Assembly (NCBI GenBank): GCA_963970005.1
Contig: CAXAMN010005224.1
Location: 427,087-491,086 of the forward strand
Direction of reading: 5' to 3'
From: Durusdinium trenchii
Taxonomy: Eukaryota; Sar; Dinophyceae; Suessiales; Symbiodiniaceae
Length of the DNA: 64,000 bases
This document shows, in pieces, positions 45,441 to 57,800 of this stretch (position 1 is the first letter of the stretch; every line of letters starts with the position of its first letter). The notes under the pieces are model-generated. The model saw only the letters and a program-made list of their open reading frames with translations, had not been told where the DNA came from and made no database searches. The translations under genes and the position numbers were made by a program.

Positions 45441-46443
45441 CACGGCCTCTCGAGGAAGAATAAGGACTTCATCAATTTACCTCAACGTGAAGCTTTGAGC
45501 ACCCCTTCCTTCTTGGTGGTCAGTGGTTCCCAAGGCATTGGGAAATCAACCATGCTGAGCAATCTCATGTGTGAGCATGTGAAGAATGGCAATAGGGTGC
45601 TGCTGCTCAAGATGTCAAGCCGTCCAGGTGAGGACTTGAAACTCAATGAAGCGCTGCCCAAAGCATTGCAAGTAGAACAAGTGGCGTATATGCTGGAAAA
45701 GGTGAGTGAGACGTCCAAGCGCCGAACAGGCAGTGCTGTCGTGGTGTACCTGCAATTCACAACCAAGAGCCGCGGAGACAAATTTAGTAGGGATGCCTGT
45801 GCCACCCTCGGTGCCTTCGCCCGCAACATCACCTACGACAATGCCGCGTGCAAGTTCATGTTGGAGGTCAGCGTGTCTGCCGTGGCCGACATCATCACAG
45901 AAAGGCTTGACATGTCAGATTTGGTGGTGGTGCGACCGCTGCCTTTCGAAGACTTCGTGCCTTTGGTCGACTAGGTGGCAAAGCACGGAAACGACTTCCG
46001 GACGCTGAACAAGGTTCTTGCCGACGATGAGATAGAGGAGGTGTTGAAGCACTGCTACATCCGCACAGGGGGCAACTTCCGCGCCTTGAGCGAGATACTA
46101 CGAAACGTCTCCAGAGCAGGTCAGAAAGGTGCGGATGCGGTCATCAAGCGGGTTGAGCAGTGGTACAAGGAGAGAGTGCAACCAAATCAAAAGAAATTGG
46201 ACGACCAGGGAGCGAAGGACTATCTCCGAAGGACTGTCTCCTCAAGGTGGCAGAGGCAGGACCCATGGGGTATCTCCCGCAGAGCGACGAGACCGAAATG
46301 AAGTTGAAGCTTCTTCGTGAGGAGCCAGCAGACTGCGTCCTGAGGAGAGCCACCAGTGATAGTGTGGCTTTGAAGCATTGGCATTTCGTCGCCAAACTCT
46401 TTCAAGAGGATGAGCAGAAGTTGAGGGTTGCAGGATACATGTG
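45441..46443 (+). pseudogene. AAA/STAND-type ATPase, intronless pseudogene
   Basis: The reading frame contains a P-loop (FLVVSGSQGIGKSTMLSNL, codons from 45510), a beta-strand typical of Walker B position (RTGSAVVVYLQF), a switch segment (DLVVVRPLPFEDFVPLVD) and a lid-like CYIRTGGNFRALSEILRN. An in-frame TAG at 45972-45974 interrupts it, after which the same frame continues. A frameshift near 46225-46240 moves the C-terminal part (VAEAGPMGYLPQSDETEM... LKHWHFVAKLFQEDEQKL) to another frame, ending at TGA 46441-46443. The N-terminal part upstream of 45456 may also be shifted. No introns are visible, unlike neighbouring genes, so it could be a retrocopy or a TE-borne gene. It resembles P-loop ATPases of the archaeal-ATPase and Crinkler-like type; the exact family is unknown. 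Confidence 0.65.
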
Positions 46444-46534
46444 AGCTTCGCCAGTGAAAAGAACTGTGGCGCTTGAGATGTTGTGTGGGTGAGTCATCCA
46501 AGAGTAGTTTTCACACATTGCGTGCATACCCACA

Positions 46535-46985
46535 GATACCCAACCCTAATATCAATGATACCCAGATACCAGTATCTAACTATCAACGATACCCACAACC
46601 TAGTATCAATGATACCCAGATACCAATGTCCAAGTACCAACGATACCCAAAGCTTAGTATCAACTATACCCAGATACCAGTATCCAAGTATCAACGATAC
46701 CAAGAGCCTAGTATCAATTATACCCAGATACCAGTATCCAAGTATCAAAGATACCCACAACCTAGTATCAATGAAACAAACATCCAAGTATCAACGATAC
46801 CCAGAACCAAGTATCAATGATAACCCGCTACCAGTATCCGAGTATCAATGATACCCAGAACCAAGTAAGTATCAGTGATACCCTGATACCAGTATCCAAG
46901 TATCAATGATACCCAGAACCAAGTATCAATGATACCCCGATACCAGGATCCAAGTATCAATGATACCCAGAACCAAGTATCGAGA
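46535..46985 (+). repeat. Minisatellite of AGTATCAACGATACCCA(G/A) type
   Basis: Units of about 30 bp built from the imperfect palindrome GTATCAANGATAC plus CCAGATACCAGTATCCAA repeat about fifteen times. Each unit carries an inverted repeat GTATC...GATAC. Confidence 0.95.
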
Positions 46986-47650
46986 CACGGGAAACTTCAG
47001 AGTATGGAGAATTAAACGCGATGAATATAGATTTAACTTTACTGTCATTTGCGATGGTTGAACTAGACACTGCAGATGTTGAACTAGACAATGCAGATCC
47101 ACTTATCACAACACAAATGCGTGCCATAGAACATTGGTGGGATGGAATAGGTCAATGGTGTGCCTAAAACTACAACATAACTATAACCCATTAAAAATGT
47201 AACCTATAACTACACTATAATTACAACCCATAAACCCCAACCCTCGAAACAAAGCAGAACAGCAACAACAATCAGCCACCGCGTTGAATTATAGCAAAGA
47301 TAGTTATTTTTAGCACCAAATTTTTTCCAGAAATCCCATAGATAATAACGACAAGGCTCAACAAAAAAACCTTAAGAACCAAACACGTTAAACGAGGTGG
47401 TTGATGAACAAAAATTCCCCAGAACCATCCTTTTACAATTTTTTCCCCGCACGTGTTGGTTTCTATCACTCCTACAGGGTGCGCAAGGGAAATCACTGCG
47501 CATATTTTCGAAGGTGGTTCCCAGCCCACCCCATCCATGTACGATGGACTACGCTGGTCTACGTTTACATTCACCCACTACTCCATACATGTGACCCAGC
47601 CCTAGGGTCACTAACTACTCCATAATACATGGATTTTGGAGCAGGGAGAC
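46986..47650. other. No gene recognised
   Basis: AT-rich spacer with CTATAACTACA-like repeats near 47170-47230; nothing else was seen. Confidence 0.5.
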
Positions 47651-47675
47651 TTCTCTGAACTCCTGGTGGCCGAAA

Positions 47676-47784
47676 ATCGCCCGAGGCAAGAAGCATCGCT
47701 TCATCATCGAGCCCCCGCCCGACGTGGACCGACCGCAGCCGGCCACGGAATTTGCCGCTCGGAGCGGGGAAGAGGGTGGGCACT
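47676..47784 (+). CDS. Exon-like segment, unknown
   Basis: ARGKKHRFIIEPPPDVDRPQ then PATEFAARSGEEGG is coding-like, with an acceptor near GCCCGAG|GCAAG. No motif is recognised. Confidence 0.35.
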
Positions 47785-48385
47785 TGGCACAAGGAGGTCG
47801 AGTTTTGAGACAAATACCATGACCGGCCAGTAAATGTTCTTCATTTGATGGCTTGTGGCACCAGAATATCACCTCGACTCGCGCCGGGACTCCATTGAGA
47901 CCCCTTGAAGAAGGCGGTGATTCGTCTTTCGGCCTTCGTTCAGCTGCGTACCGTCCCATCAGATACGTCCAAGGCAGCTCCATCTGCAGATATTCTGGAG
48001 TGCCCTGGTTTTAATACCCCCTGGCGTGGGAGGGCGGGCCGGTGGGGGACGGTGCTTTTTCCAAACGGATCCCGACAGCCACAAGTCACTGAGTGTGCGT
48101 GGAGTGCTCATTGGAGCAACAGAACGAGGGATGGATTTGTTCATGAACGAAGCAGATTCATCAGTCTTGGGGCCTCGGAATCCATGGATTCCACGAGGGG
48201 GGGCTTTTCTGATTACTTTGTGACCTCCACCAAGTCAGGGCGGGACATTGGGATGAGAAAAACGGCCGGAACTTGGGAATTGAGATTGGTGGATGACGGA
48301 GCACTCCCACCCCAGACCGCCCTTTGCCGATCTGGGCACCAGCCCACCGACATCACATCCTTTCACTCCGCCATCGAGGCTTTGG

Positions 48386-48517
48386 ATGATCGAGTTGGAG
48401 GCGTTGAAGCAAAAGGCCCAAGCCGCCAAGGCGGGCTCCGCGGGCCAGGCTGGTGGCCAAGTTGCACGTCGTCTGGATGGCGTGATGGCACGTCTGGGAC
48501 CATGGAGTAAAGCTTGA
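48386..48517 (+). CDS. Exon-like segment with helical C-terminus, unknown
   Basis: MIELEALKQKAQAAKAGSAG then GQVARRLDGVMARLG ends with TGA at 48515-48517. Its alanine/lysine-rich composition predicts a helix. It could be a terminal exon. Confidence 0.35.
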   Translation: MIELEALKQKAQAAKAGSAGQAGGQVARRLDGVMARLGPWSKA

Positions 48518-49789
48518 GTTCGTGTGTGTGAAGGATGTGTGCTTGCTGAATTGCGGAGTTGGGTTCTTTGGATCTAATATGGTTAACATATTGGAAGAAC
48601 ATGGAAGAACCAACAGCAAGAAAACATGCCCATCTTGACGGACAAAATAAGTTGACTCTTATGTTGTCTCACATTACACAAGTTCGCAATCGGAACCGCA
48701 TCAAACGCTTTGAAGCCCCCCAAAGCGGCTGCATTGACCTTCTCCTTGGCCGCCAGGAGCGGAAGCGCCGACGCTGAAGTCCCAACTTCGATGATATGCC
48801 AACGCACAAAAGCAAAAGCCTGGATGCCTCCAATGGATGGTGACTTTTTGCTTGGGTTTGCCGTCTTCAAATGTCAAAGCTTGATTTTTGGCTGGCATCC
48901 AGGTATGGATTTTCGAGCGGCGCAGCTGCTGGGGTACTTCTAGAGGTTCAAGAAGATTTGGTCATACCAGAGTCACCACTACGTAGCTGGTGCTTACTTG
49001 CTGGAAATGCAGGATGAAACAATGACACCCTACAAATCAAGCTATCAAGTTAATCTACTTTATGCCACTTCCCAGACACTCACACGCATACATTGTTGAG
49101 CATGCAAAACTGTCTGGCTTCCCATGCTTTCTTCCCGCACTGTTCCCAGCAGTTTGCGCCCAGCCTTTTGCGCCGCCCTCTTTATGCGCCACCGGTCGCC
49201 CCGCAGTTTTCGAAAGCGAGTTGCCCCTCTTGGCCGTGTGCATCGTGCATCGTGCCGTGCCCGGCATCGATTTACGGAAAAAGATTTGAGCAGGCTGGGC
49301 AATGCTGGGCATGGTGAGGGGAATCTGGTGATCTGAGGTCCGAAAAAATGGATCACGGTGCAAGGAGTGTTGCAATGTATGCCAATATGATATGCCTGAC
49401 TTACTCATATACTTACCTATAAGTTATACGAGGTATAAGTCAATAAGCTTTGCCGATCTACACATGCGCTTGTGTCTATAGCAACTCTCCACAGGTCGTC
49501 CGAAACGAAACCACGGTACCTCCCATGTGCCATCGGGCCATTCTGGCCATCGACCTACAAAAGTGTTTCCTGAAAAGCATCAAAACCGAGGCAACAGCTA
49601 TCAACTCATTGTCTTAGCCTGGTGGCTCAGAGGGGGGGTAATGGGATGGCGGGATGGCGGATCGAACGCGGACAGACTTTAGATCGACTTGGTGCGATCC
49701 GAAAGCATGGGAGGTCCTGGAAGTCAGCCTGCGGAATGAATGCGTCTCGACCTTTGGGCATCCACATCCCCACCTGTTCGGACCCTGAA

Positions 49790-49980
49790 GCCTCCGCTCT
49801 TCTCGACTGAAGCGAAGTCTGAGGGGATCTCCCTGTGCATCCTCTTCGTGCTCTCAAAGATGGGTGTCGTCGACGCCATCAGCCAGAGTCAGGACGCCTC
49901 CATCATACGCGTCGCGCGCGTGACCCAGGACCCCATGCCTCGCGCGTCGCGCGTTTTGCGTGGTCAGGGCCACTGGAAGG
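49790..49980 (+). CDS. Exon-like segment, unknown
   Basis: ISLCILFVLSKMGVVDAISQ followed by SQDASIIRVARVTQDPMPRA is protein-like. The hydrophobic beginning could be a membrane segment. Boundaries were not resolved. Confidence 0.3.
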
Positions 49981-51431
49981 GCCCCAGAGATCAGGGGCTT
50001 CATGAACTGAAAACACGTCCGGAAACAGTGGTCGAAGGTTGGCCGAAAACAATCCGATGATCATGCAGTTACTACGAGGAAGATGGGAAGCTCTTCAGAA
50101 CAAATAGCTTCCCAGTCGAAGGCCTGCGTATGTAAATTAGACATTCATCATTGCTAACACTCCAGAAAGCCGGGTGGAGGTGGAAGAAGAATATACATTT
50201 TACAAATGAAACATGTATATATATATATACACATATATACACATATTCTTGCGTTCTTGATTACGAGATGTTCATTTCACTCTTTTGTTCTTTTCTTTTC
50301 TGCACTTTGGGACGTGCTGGAACTTCATTGTTTGTTGGACACCGGCGGCTTGGCCCATCCTTTTTGGATCGGTGAGAACCGCCAGACCGGGTCAGACCGG
50401 GCCACGCCCGCCACGATGAAACGGGTCGGGTTTCGCGAAAAAGCTCCGTTCGTAGCGTCCTTGTTCCGTAGTAAGGCCAGGAGCCCCGAACGTAGCGTCC
50501 GATCGTTCCGTTCGTAGCGATACCCTGTGCTCCGTTCGTAGCGTCCTCTACCCCCGGACAAGGCAAGAGTTCAGAGAACTCTTCATTTTCGACCTGCCGG
50601 TCACGAGGAGAAGCTACTTTTGAGCTTCGCCACCGAGAAGGAGAAGCAGGGATGGCCCAGACGAGAGGGCCGAATTGGACTGGAAGAGAGGGTGCATCTG
50701 ACAAAGAGATACAAAAACAACGAGGTTGGAGGCTGGAGGCCATCCCAATGAAAGGTTCCTTTTGCTAGCCGCAGCGATCGTCGATCGAACTCATTTCCCA
50801 AGGACGCTGGGGGTCTCACTTTGTTCGGTCCGTTCGGAGGTTGGGGATCTCGGGCGACTGTGCGACTGTACCCCCGGTCCTTCGTCTCCTCCGGTCCTTG
50901 TGTTTACATTCGTGAGTTCAGCAGTCAGCATTCAGAAGACGATGAAGAAAAGCCATGAGGTTTTGGAAGGGCTCCTTTCCCAGGCGGAACTTCCCACCTA
51001 GTGGGAGCACCAATGCTTAGTGGATCCCTGGATGATCCGACAGAGCACACATAAATTTCTTAAGAATCTTTCAGACAAACTTTGACTTCTCACTTGTTTG
51101 GTGCACCCCTGGCTGCCATGATTTGCCTTTCCAACGCACCCCTTGCTGCCATGTCATGAAGGCCCATACGGGAGACACGGCGCCCGCCCGAGGCTTATGC
51201 TGGAAAAGGCTGAGAGTTGCGGACGGCGCCGGCGACCTTCCACGGAGGAAACATGCGGCGGTTCCATCGTCGGGTCTTCCGCCGGCTGCGTTTGCGTGCT
51301 GTGGTGTCAAGTGATTGTTGGAAGCAGGTGTGGAGGATGTCTCAAGTCGCTTTTGCTTCGAGTCTTCAACTGTTTTCATTTGCGCCGGTTTGTTGGGATG
51401 GCCACGTGATTTTCTTTCGCCAGCCGTGCAG

Positions 51432-51441
51432 NNNNNNNNNN
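51432..51441. other. Assembly gap (10 N)
   Basis: Ten N; gap length unknown. Confidence 0.95.
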
Positions 51442-52659
51442 ACAATATTTCATTTTTTGCGTCCATTGTCACAATGGAAATCCAACTTATAACAATTCCA
51501 CTGAAGGGATTGTGAATTGCGTGGGCCATGGATTGAAATTCAACTAGAAAATTGTCCGTCCTGACAATGGATGGTTGGAAAGCAACCCACACATCATCTC
51601 CAGCGGCTGCTACGTGTCAGATTTGAACTGGAATGGAAAGAGGCAAGCAGGCTGTACAAGCAGCCTCCATCTAGTATATGGGTAGCTCCGACGAAGAATA
51701 TCCGGAGCTTGTTATTGCAGCCGCGGCACTGCTTTTCCTTTGAAATAAGCAAGCCAGGCTGATTGCCAAAAGCAAACTTAGGGCTCATGGGCTCACGCAC
51801 TTTTTCAAAACAAAAGGCCTACCCCACAAGTATTGAATATCGTCTATTTTGCTAAAGAAGCAGGGTGAGGATAGGGTCGCCCTTTTGAGAAAAAAGATGA
51901 AAAAAGGAACACTATTGGACTGCTGATCATCCACTGTGTCCGAGCAGCAAAACTACCAAAATCCATGGCTTCCAGCAACTTCCAACTTGGATCAACAGTC
52001 CTTTCGAGCCTCATGCAAGGCACCCGATCTTGTTCCTCTCACTGCGCGGCCTCCGGCGCGACCGCTGCTCCGTGGCTGCTCCCGACAGGGCACCGTTCCC
52101 ACCGTTCCCGGCACCGGCTCGGCGGTGGGCACCGACTGGGCGCGCCGCGGCGGTGCGTGTGAGGGCGGCTCGGAGTCCCACAAGGCACGGCCCTCCAGGA
52201 TGGCTGCGCGGTGCCTGGGCGAAGGACATGGTCTAGGACGTAGGTCGATGGTCCGGCAGGACCTGCAGTATTACACCGCATTTCAGTGGAAGGCCTAGGT
52301 CAATTGGGGCATTTTCAGCCACAGGGTTGGCGAAATCGTTGCTGCTATGGGGTTCTTGGAAGAGGCTTGGACTGCAGTAAGGCAGGCAGTCCAGGCTGTC
52401 AGAGGAGCGAATTCAGGGCCTTTGGGAGAGGAATAGAACAAAGAATCCCTACTCTTCACCACCCCAACGTCCAACTTCCCCGCCTCGTGTAGGACCGCGC
52501 CCGCACCTCAGCAGCTGGTCCCATCGCCTCCTCTGCCAGCACCGCCGCGGCCGCCAGCGCGGCGCGGTGGCGGCCGCGTGGCGCGGGACGGCCCTTAGGC
52601 GGCAAGGCCTCGGGTGTCGGATAGAAAAGGAACAAGATATAGGAATGATCCGAAATGAC

Positions 52660-52745
52660 TTAGGCAAATGGGAATATATAGGAATGTCCAGATAGGAATA
52701 TATATATATATAGGAATATAAATGGGAATATATATATATAGGAAT
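52660..52745 (+). repeat. ATAGGAATATATA repeat
   Basis: GGAATATATATATATA and TAGGAAT units alternate in an AT-rich minisatellite. Confidence 0.85.
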
Positions 52746-52871
52746 ATTTTTTGGAATTGCCAGATAGAATGACTTGTTCCTTCTGGCCTAAATCATGTAA
52801 GAGATGAAGTGGCCAGATGGGGCATGATTGATTATTTTCTGAGCCGGAGCCGCCTTTCTTCTCTTTTGGCA

Positions 52872-52939
52872 TAAGCAAAGAAAAGGGGTGGAGCAAAAGA
52901 GAGGCTAAGCAAAGAAAAGGGGTGGAGCAAAAGAGAGGC
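52872..52939 (+). repeat. Perfect 34-bp tandem duplication
   Basis: TAAGCAAAGAAAAGGGGTGG plus 14 further bases occurs twice in direct succession (52872-52905, 52906-52939). Confidence 0.9.
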
Positions 52940-53043
52940 ACCTATACTAATTATGATCTAATGAGCACGTATCATATCATATCATATTACTATATAGTTT
53001 GTACTTGCCTAGACTGCCAAAAAAAGATGAAAAGGGCGATGTG

Positions 53044-53260
53044 ATCTACAGGAACCCATCTCGATCCAAGGCGCAGGTGATGTTCCCGACAAGCTCCTCG
53101 GCCTCGTCCGCGCGCGCTTCGCCACGTCCTCGTCTCGCAGCTCACGCTCTGGGGTCATCGGAGGTGCAGAGGGGGACGATGGCGACGAGGGCACTTCCTC
53201 TGTGGAGATCGGTGCACTCGTGGGCGCCGGCGGCTCAAAGCGCTTCCGGTTGAGGCTGTG
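53044..53260 (+). CDS. Probable 3' exon, unknown
   Basis: The frame LQEPISIQGAGDVPDKLLGL continues VRARFATSSSRSSRSGVIGG and AEGDDGDEGTSSVEIG... to KRFRLRL and TGA. It has no start codon, so it would be an internal-to-terminal exon. The serine/glycine/acid composition suggests a disordered tail. No family is recognised. Confidence 0.4.
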
Positions 53261-53589
53261 ATCTCCTGGGTGCGAGCGATGGTTCGAACCAACTTTGTAA
53301 TTTTTGTCGTGACTGAACCAACTTTGAACAGTTGTAACTGGGCATGGATCTGGATCCTTGCATGGACCTGCGGATACTATACATATAGAATAAACAAAAA
53401 CAACACCCATCGTGGACACTCTCTCTCTCTCTCTCTGCCGGGTGTGCTTCGAGATGCTTGGATGTTCCTCTCAAAATGGGCGCTGCTGAACTGGAAGCCG
53501 AGGCATGCCGAGGCACCAAGAGCCAAAGGGTGACCCCATCCACCCGCCTCACACGTCTTCCACACCGTCCCTCGCCTGTCCGCCTCCTC

Positions 53590-53755
53590 CCTGCCACGTT
53601 GCTTTTCCGGCCCCTTCACGCGCCGTGCGTGCGTTCCGCGTCGCTTTCCGCGTCGGTGTCCAAGGCTCGCTGCCGCTTGGTGTCACTGGACCGCTCTGGG
53701 TCCTCTTCAGCGGCCTCAAGGGGTGGGGGGAGCGCGGGCACCGGGGCACCCGGCA
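53590..53755 (+). CDS. Exon-like segment, unknown
   Basis: FRVAFRVGVQGSLPLGVTGP then LWVLFSGLKGWGERG is open and partly hydrophobic; other frames are open too, owing to high GC. Weak support. Confidence 0.2.
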
Positions 53756-54603
53756 TTTGTTTGGTAGAACCAAGAGAGGTTGAGAGACCTTATAGGACCC
53801 CATAGTGGTACGTAATTATGGGATGGGCTATAAGGCTGTTCAACCTCTCTTGGAAGACATACCCTCTGTCGCGCTGCATGGTTACGTGGAGTGCCCTGTT
53901 CGTCCAGGACAGCTGTCTTCGAAGAGACCATGCCATCCACTTCCATGTTGGTCAGAGTGTAAAGAGATTTGTCCAAATGACCGGCATCCACTCGTCCAAA
54001 TGACCGGCTTTCATGAGAAGCTTTTCTTATGTTCTCTTCGGGGCTTCAAATTCCCAAACTCTGGTGCAAACTGTTCCTGATTCTGAGAATCTTGCTCAGT
54101 CAAACAAGCACTTGAAGGTGGAAAAACATTGGAAACGGCCAATGGTTGGCCAACGCAACTGCCTACCAATCCACACGTCTGGCTGGAACAGGGCCCTCCG
54201 GGTGTTTGTATTTTTTTAAAAATGCGACCTCGCGCCGGGCTGTCCAACGCCGGGCTGTCGTCCGCCAATGCTGGTGGAGGGACCAACTGGACCAACGAAG
54301 TGGACAGCGGACAGCTGTGCTGATGGCAACGTATTCTTCTCAGCAGATGGCACTGCCCCCTACAATACCAATCGATGGTCATGTCAATTGGGCTCCAGGA
54401 ACGGAAGCAACGACGGGTGGTGTGTTCCATCCCCATCCAGGCGCCATCAGCGACTGAAGCAGCAATGGAGCCGATTGGACAGCCATTTCTATCCATAAAT
54501 CTGCTGGATGGATGGCTGGGTTTGCGGGAAGCAACCAATAGATCAGCCAAATTTCATTCTATAAACATCATTAAACCAAGTATACTGCCGGACTGAAAGT
54601 TAG

Positions 54604-54608
54604 AATGC
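54604..54608. repeat. Target site duplication of the copia element (left)
   Basis: AATGC immediately outside the left LTR matches AATGC at 63442-63446. Five bp is the usual size for copia integrases. Confidence 0.9.
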
Positions 54609-54825
54609 TGCGGTAGCCAAATAGGGCTTTAGGGGTGCCCTAAACCAACCAAACCACGTAGTCGAAGCGCAGCGAATGGCGAAGCCACACCAAGTGGCCG
54701 AAGCGAACACGAGGGTCGCGCCAAGCGACCTTTTCCGCTGCTTGAGCCGGGGCTCAAGGCCTGAAAGGCCAGGTGCAAAGGTTCATGCGAGCATGAAAGC
54801 CAAACATGGAAAAACCGCTATCGCA
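54609..54825 (-). repeat. 3' LTR of the copia element
   Basis: 217 bp, TGCGGTAG...CTATCGCA read on the + strand. It contains a chain of short hairpins: 54628-54644, 54684-54698, 54714-54730, 54742-54757, 54758-54770 and 54782-54797. Confidence 0.95.
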
Positions 54826-54856
54826 TCAGCTCAAAGTTTTCTTTGGCTTTGCGAGC

Positions 54857-57800
54857 TTAGAGCGCTTCTCCCTCAGTGTCCTCGAGAGCATCCACCATCA
54901 TGCCCTCGAAGTTGTCGGGGAGGTAGCCAGGGCACAAGCATTGAAGCTCTCTCATTTGGGCCACTGCGCTTTTGCCTTGCTGCCTTGCCCTCTTCTCGCT
55001 CTGGATGAACTGCGGGTCGTATCTGAGCCGCCAAATGCAGCTTTTCAGAAACTGGTTGAGTCCTTCACGAGCTGCCTTGGGCTTCTTTGTGAGGGCGTCG
55101 CTCAGGTTCCAATCTCCGGAGATCCATATGAGTCGGCAAAGAGATTCTTGAAGTTGTTCACGGAGTTGGTATGCCTGTAAGGCGCTTCGGGCGTTGCTTA
55201 GCCCCAACATTGGCCCCTCGCTGCGGGTCACAGCGTCGAAGCCACCTTTACTGTCAGTGGCCACAATGCCATTGAGGAACTTCATCATGAAGTTTGCTCG
55301 TGCCAGTTGATCTCCTGGAGGTAGTGCACAGCATCCGTTTAGCTGGCACCAAAGCAATCTTGATCTATAGTTGTGATCTTCTCCCTCCAGGATACACTGG
55401 ATTTCGCCATCATTTGTCGAGATGGCCTTGCGGCATAGGCGCCAAGTGCGCCATGCCACCACATTGAGCTTTCCAGGCTCGCCTCGATTTTGGGCCTTGC
55501 CACCCAAACAGGTGATGAGGCCGCCGGTGCTATCGCCTTTGGGGCGATTTGCATGGGCTTGGTCTGCCAGCGTCACCACAGTGGTGTCCTGCCAGTGCTC
55601 AACATCGTCCAGCCTCCACATTCTCAATGTTGTAGGCTCCCTGCGTACCTCGATGATGAGGTCTCGAATTTCCTTTGCAACCTGCAGGGTCTTTAGGACG
55701 GTGAGCTCGGTCAGCAGGAGGTTCACTCGGGCACATATTTGCAATTGGGTTTGTGTAGCAACCCACTGCAAGGCGCCAAGTGAAGCGCGACATGCTGCCA
55801 TTTCGGCTGGTGACATTTCTTGTTGAAGGTCTCCTCGAAGTCTGTGGTCGTCTATGGCCAGGTCGGGGATCGTCTCGACATAGAAGTCCTGGCTCAGCTG
55901 AACCCATCGTTGACCTTGTCGTTCACAGACTTGTAGATCCAGGCCTGTGTGACGGTACTCTTGGGTTTTGACCGTTCCCCACTTGTAGGCCTTGTCGATC
56001 TCTTGGCGGACTTTGAGCCATTCTTCACATTCGAGGTTGCCGGCTCTGTTGAAGTCGTCGACGTGGCCGCCAACAAATCCGATGGTTTCGAACTGGTCAC
56101 CTTCATTTCGAGGATTGGGGTTCGGGCGAGTCCAGACCCAAAATGATGAGTCGCCCAAAATCCTCTTTCCACCAAGCTTTGTGAAGGTGCGGTCAACATC
56201 TTCCCAGAGTCCTCGAGGTGCTGTGGAGTTGCCGTAGACGTTCTTGAGGATTCGAAGAACTTCATGTTCTTCAGCACCAAGAGCTTGTTTGAGCTCTGGG
56301 ACACCATAGGTCCAAATCTCCCGGGCTTCTTCAGTCTTGCCCGTTTGGAGGAATGCTGTTTGCATATCGAGACCTTCAAGCTGCCAGCCTCGTTGAGCCA
56401 CCATGCACAGTGAGAGGTTGCGCATGAGCTGGCTTTGCACAGGTGCCGTGGAGTTGAACGAAGGGTCCAAGAGGTCGGGGTGCATGAAGCCAAGAACCAC
56501 GATTCTCGCCTTTGCTTTGCGAGAGCCATCAGGAGAGTAGGTGGTGTTCTCCTTCTGGGCTGCTTCAAGTGCTTCTTGTCGTGATTCTTCAGGTACGGGC
56601 TTCCAGACCAGAACCCATCTGGCCTTGAGGATCCTTTGGGAATCCTTGGCCTTGTTCTGCTCGGAGACGGAGAGACAGCGTCGAACAGCTTCGGAGCGGA
56701 TGAAGCTGCTGACTTCGGAAGCCTTGGCGTTGTCGAAGAGCTTGCGGTCCTCCGCGTTGAGCTTTCTGTAGCAGACTTCAGCTCCACTGACCTTCTTCAC
56801 CAAGTAGGCCTGAGGATTTCTCATGAACATCTTCCTCTGGCGGTTGGAGGTGAAGTTGAGGTCAAATTCCATCACATAGCCACAGTCAATCTCCTGAATC
56901 GCCGTGTTGAGGTCGAGCAGGAGGTCGTCCTTGTCAGACTCGGTGCGAGGTCTTTTGGCATCGGGCTCTTCAAGCGTGTCACCGGGTCTTGTTTCACCCT
57001 CTTTTGTTTCACCATCTTCAGGTCCAGGGTCTAGGAGAGGTGTTTTGGAGGTCGTTGAACTTCTCCTGGAACCAGTAGTCTTTTGTTTCTTCCAGGAAGG
57101 GTTCTCATTGCCGGTGAACTCGTCATCGTCAGAAGTCTTCTTGTCCTCATAGTCGTTGAGCATCTCCTTGCTGGGGTTGTCTCCATGTTCTTCAGGAAGT
57201 CGTGGAACGAGAGGAGGTGGTCGTAGATCACCAGGAAAGCCAAAGCGGTTGAGCTTGTCCTTGGAGTGGAAGCGGACCTTAGGCATATAGGTCTCCTCAT
57301 TGGGCTGCTTCGGCAGGAAGGGCTCCAAGGTCTCTTCTTGTTTTGGCTCCTCACCAGTGACATCGGTGTAGGCACGACCAGGTAGCATGTCCTTGAGTTC
57401 TTTCCACTTCCAGCTGTTGTCCCCTTGTGCTTCCCAAAGAAGTTGTTCTCGTTCAGAAAGAGGACGGATGGAGTGGATGCTAGCTCGGTACAGATTGCTA
57501 CCGATCACCACCCAAGCTATTTGAACTCGGTCTCCTTCTCCTTGTCCAGGTACCCATTCATGTAGTACCACACGACCAGGTCCAACCCAACGTGGTCTCA
57601 TGACGTGTTTCTTTCCTCCTTTGCGTCCCTTGTAGAGCGTGGTCTTCAAGAACTTCCGCCACAGCATCACAGGTTGAGCGATGTGGTAGGTCCGAATTGG
57701 CTGGCGGATGGAGGTGTTCTTGAGCTTGGAGAGGACCACAGCTGCTTTTGCCTTGCGGGCGCAATCTTCAGCAAGTTGCCTTTGGTTTAGGAGTTTGGCA

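Larger units (their letters stand above)
50060..52990. other. No gene recognised; simple repeats and an assembly gap
   Basis: Short TATA and AG tracts and GC-rich open frames on both strands (for example 51970-52240) were inspected without finding a motif or convincing splice context. An N run lies at 51432-51441. Confidence 0.45.

Noticed and set aside
46535..46985. Regular repeats with variable spacers resembling a CRISPR array
   Set aside because: The spacers are themselves repeats of each other and the context is eukaryotic, so it is a minisatellite.
54826..54870. Polypurine tract next to the 3' LTR
   Set aside because: On the - strand the bases before the LTR (GAAAACTTTGAGCTGA) are interrupted by pyrimidines; a functional tract cannot be asserted.
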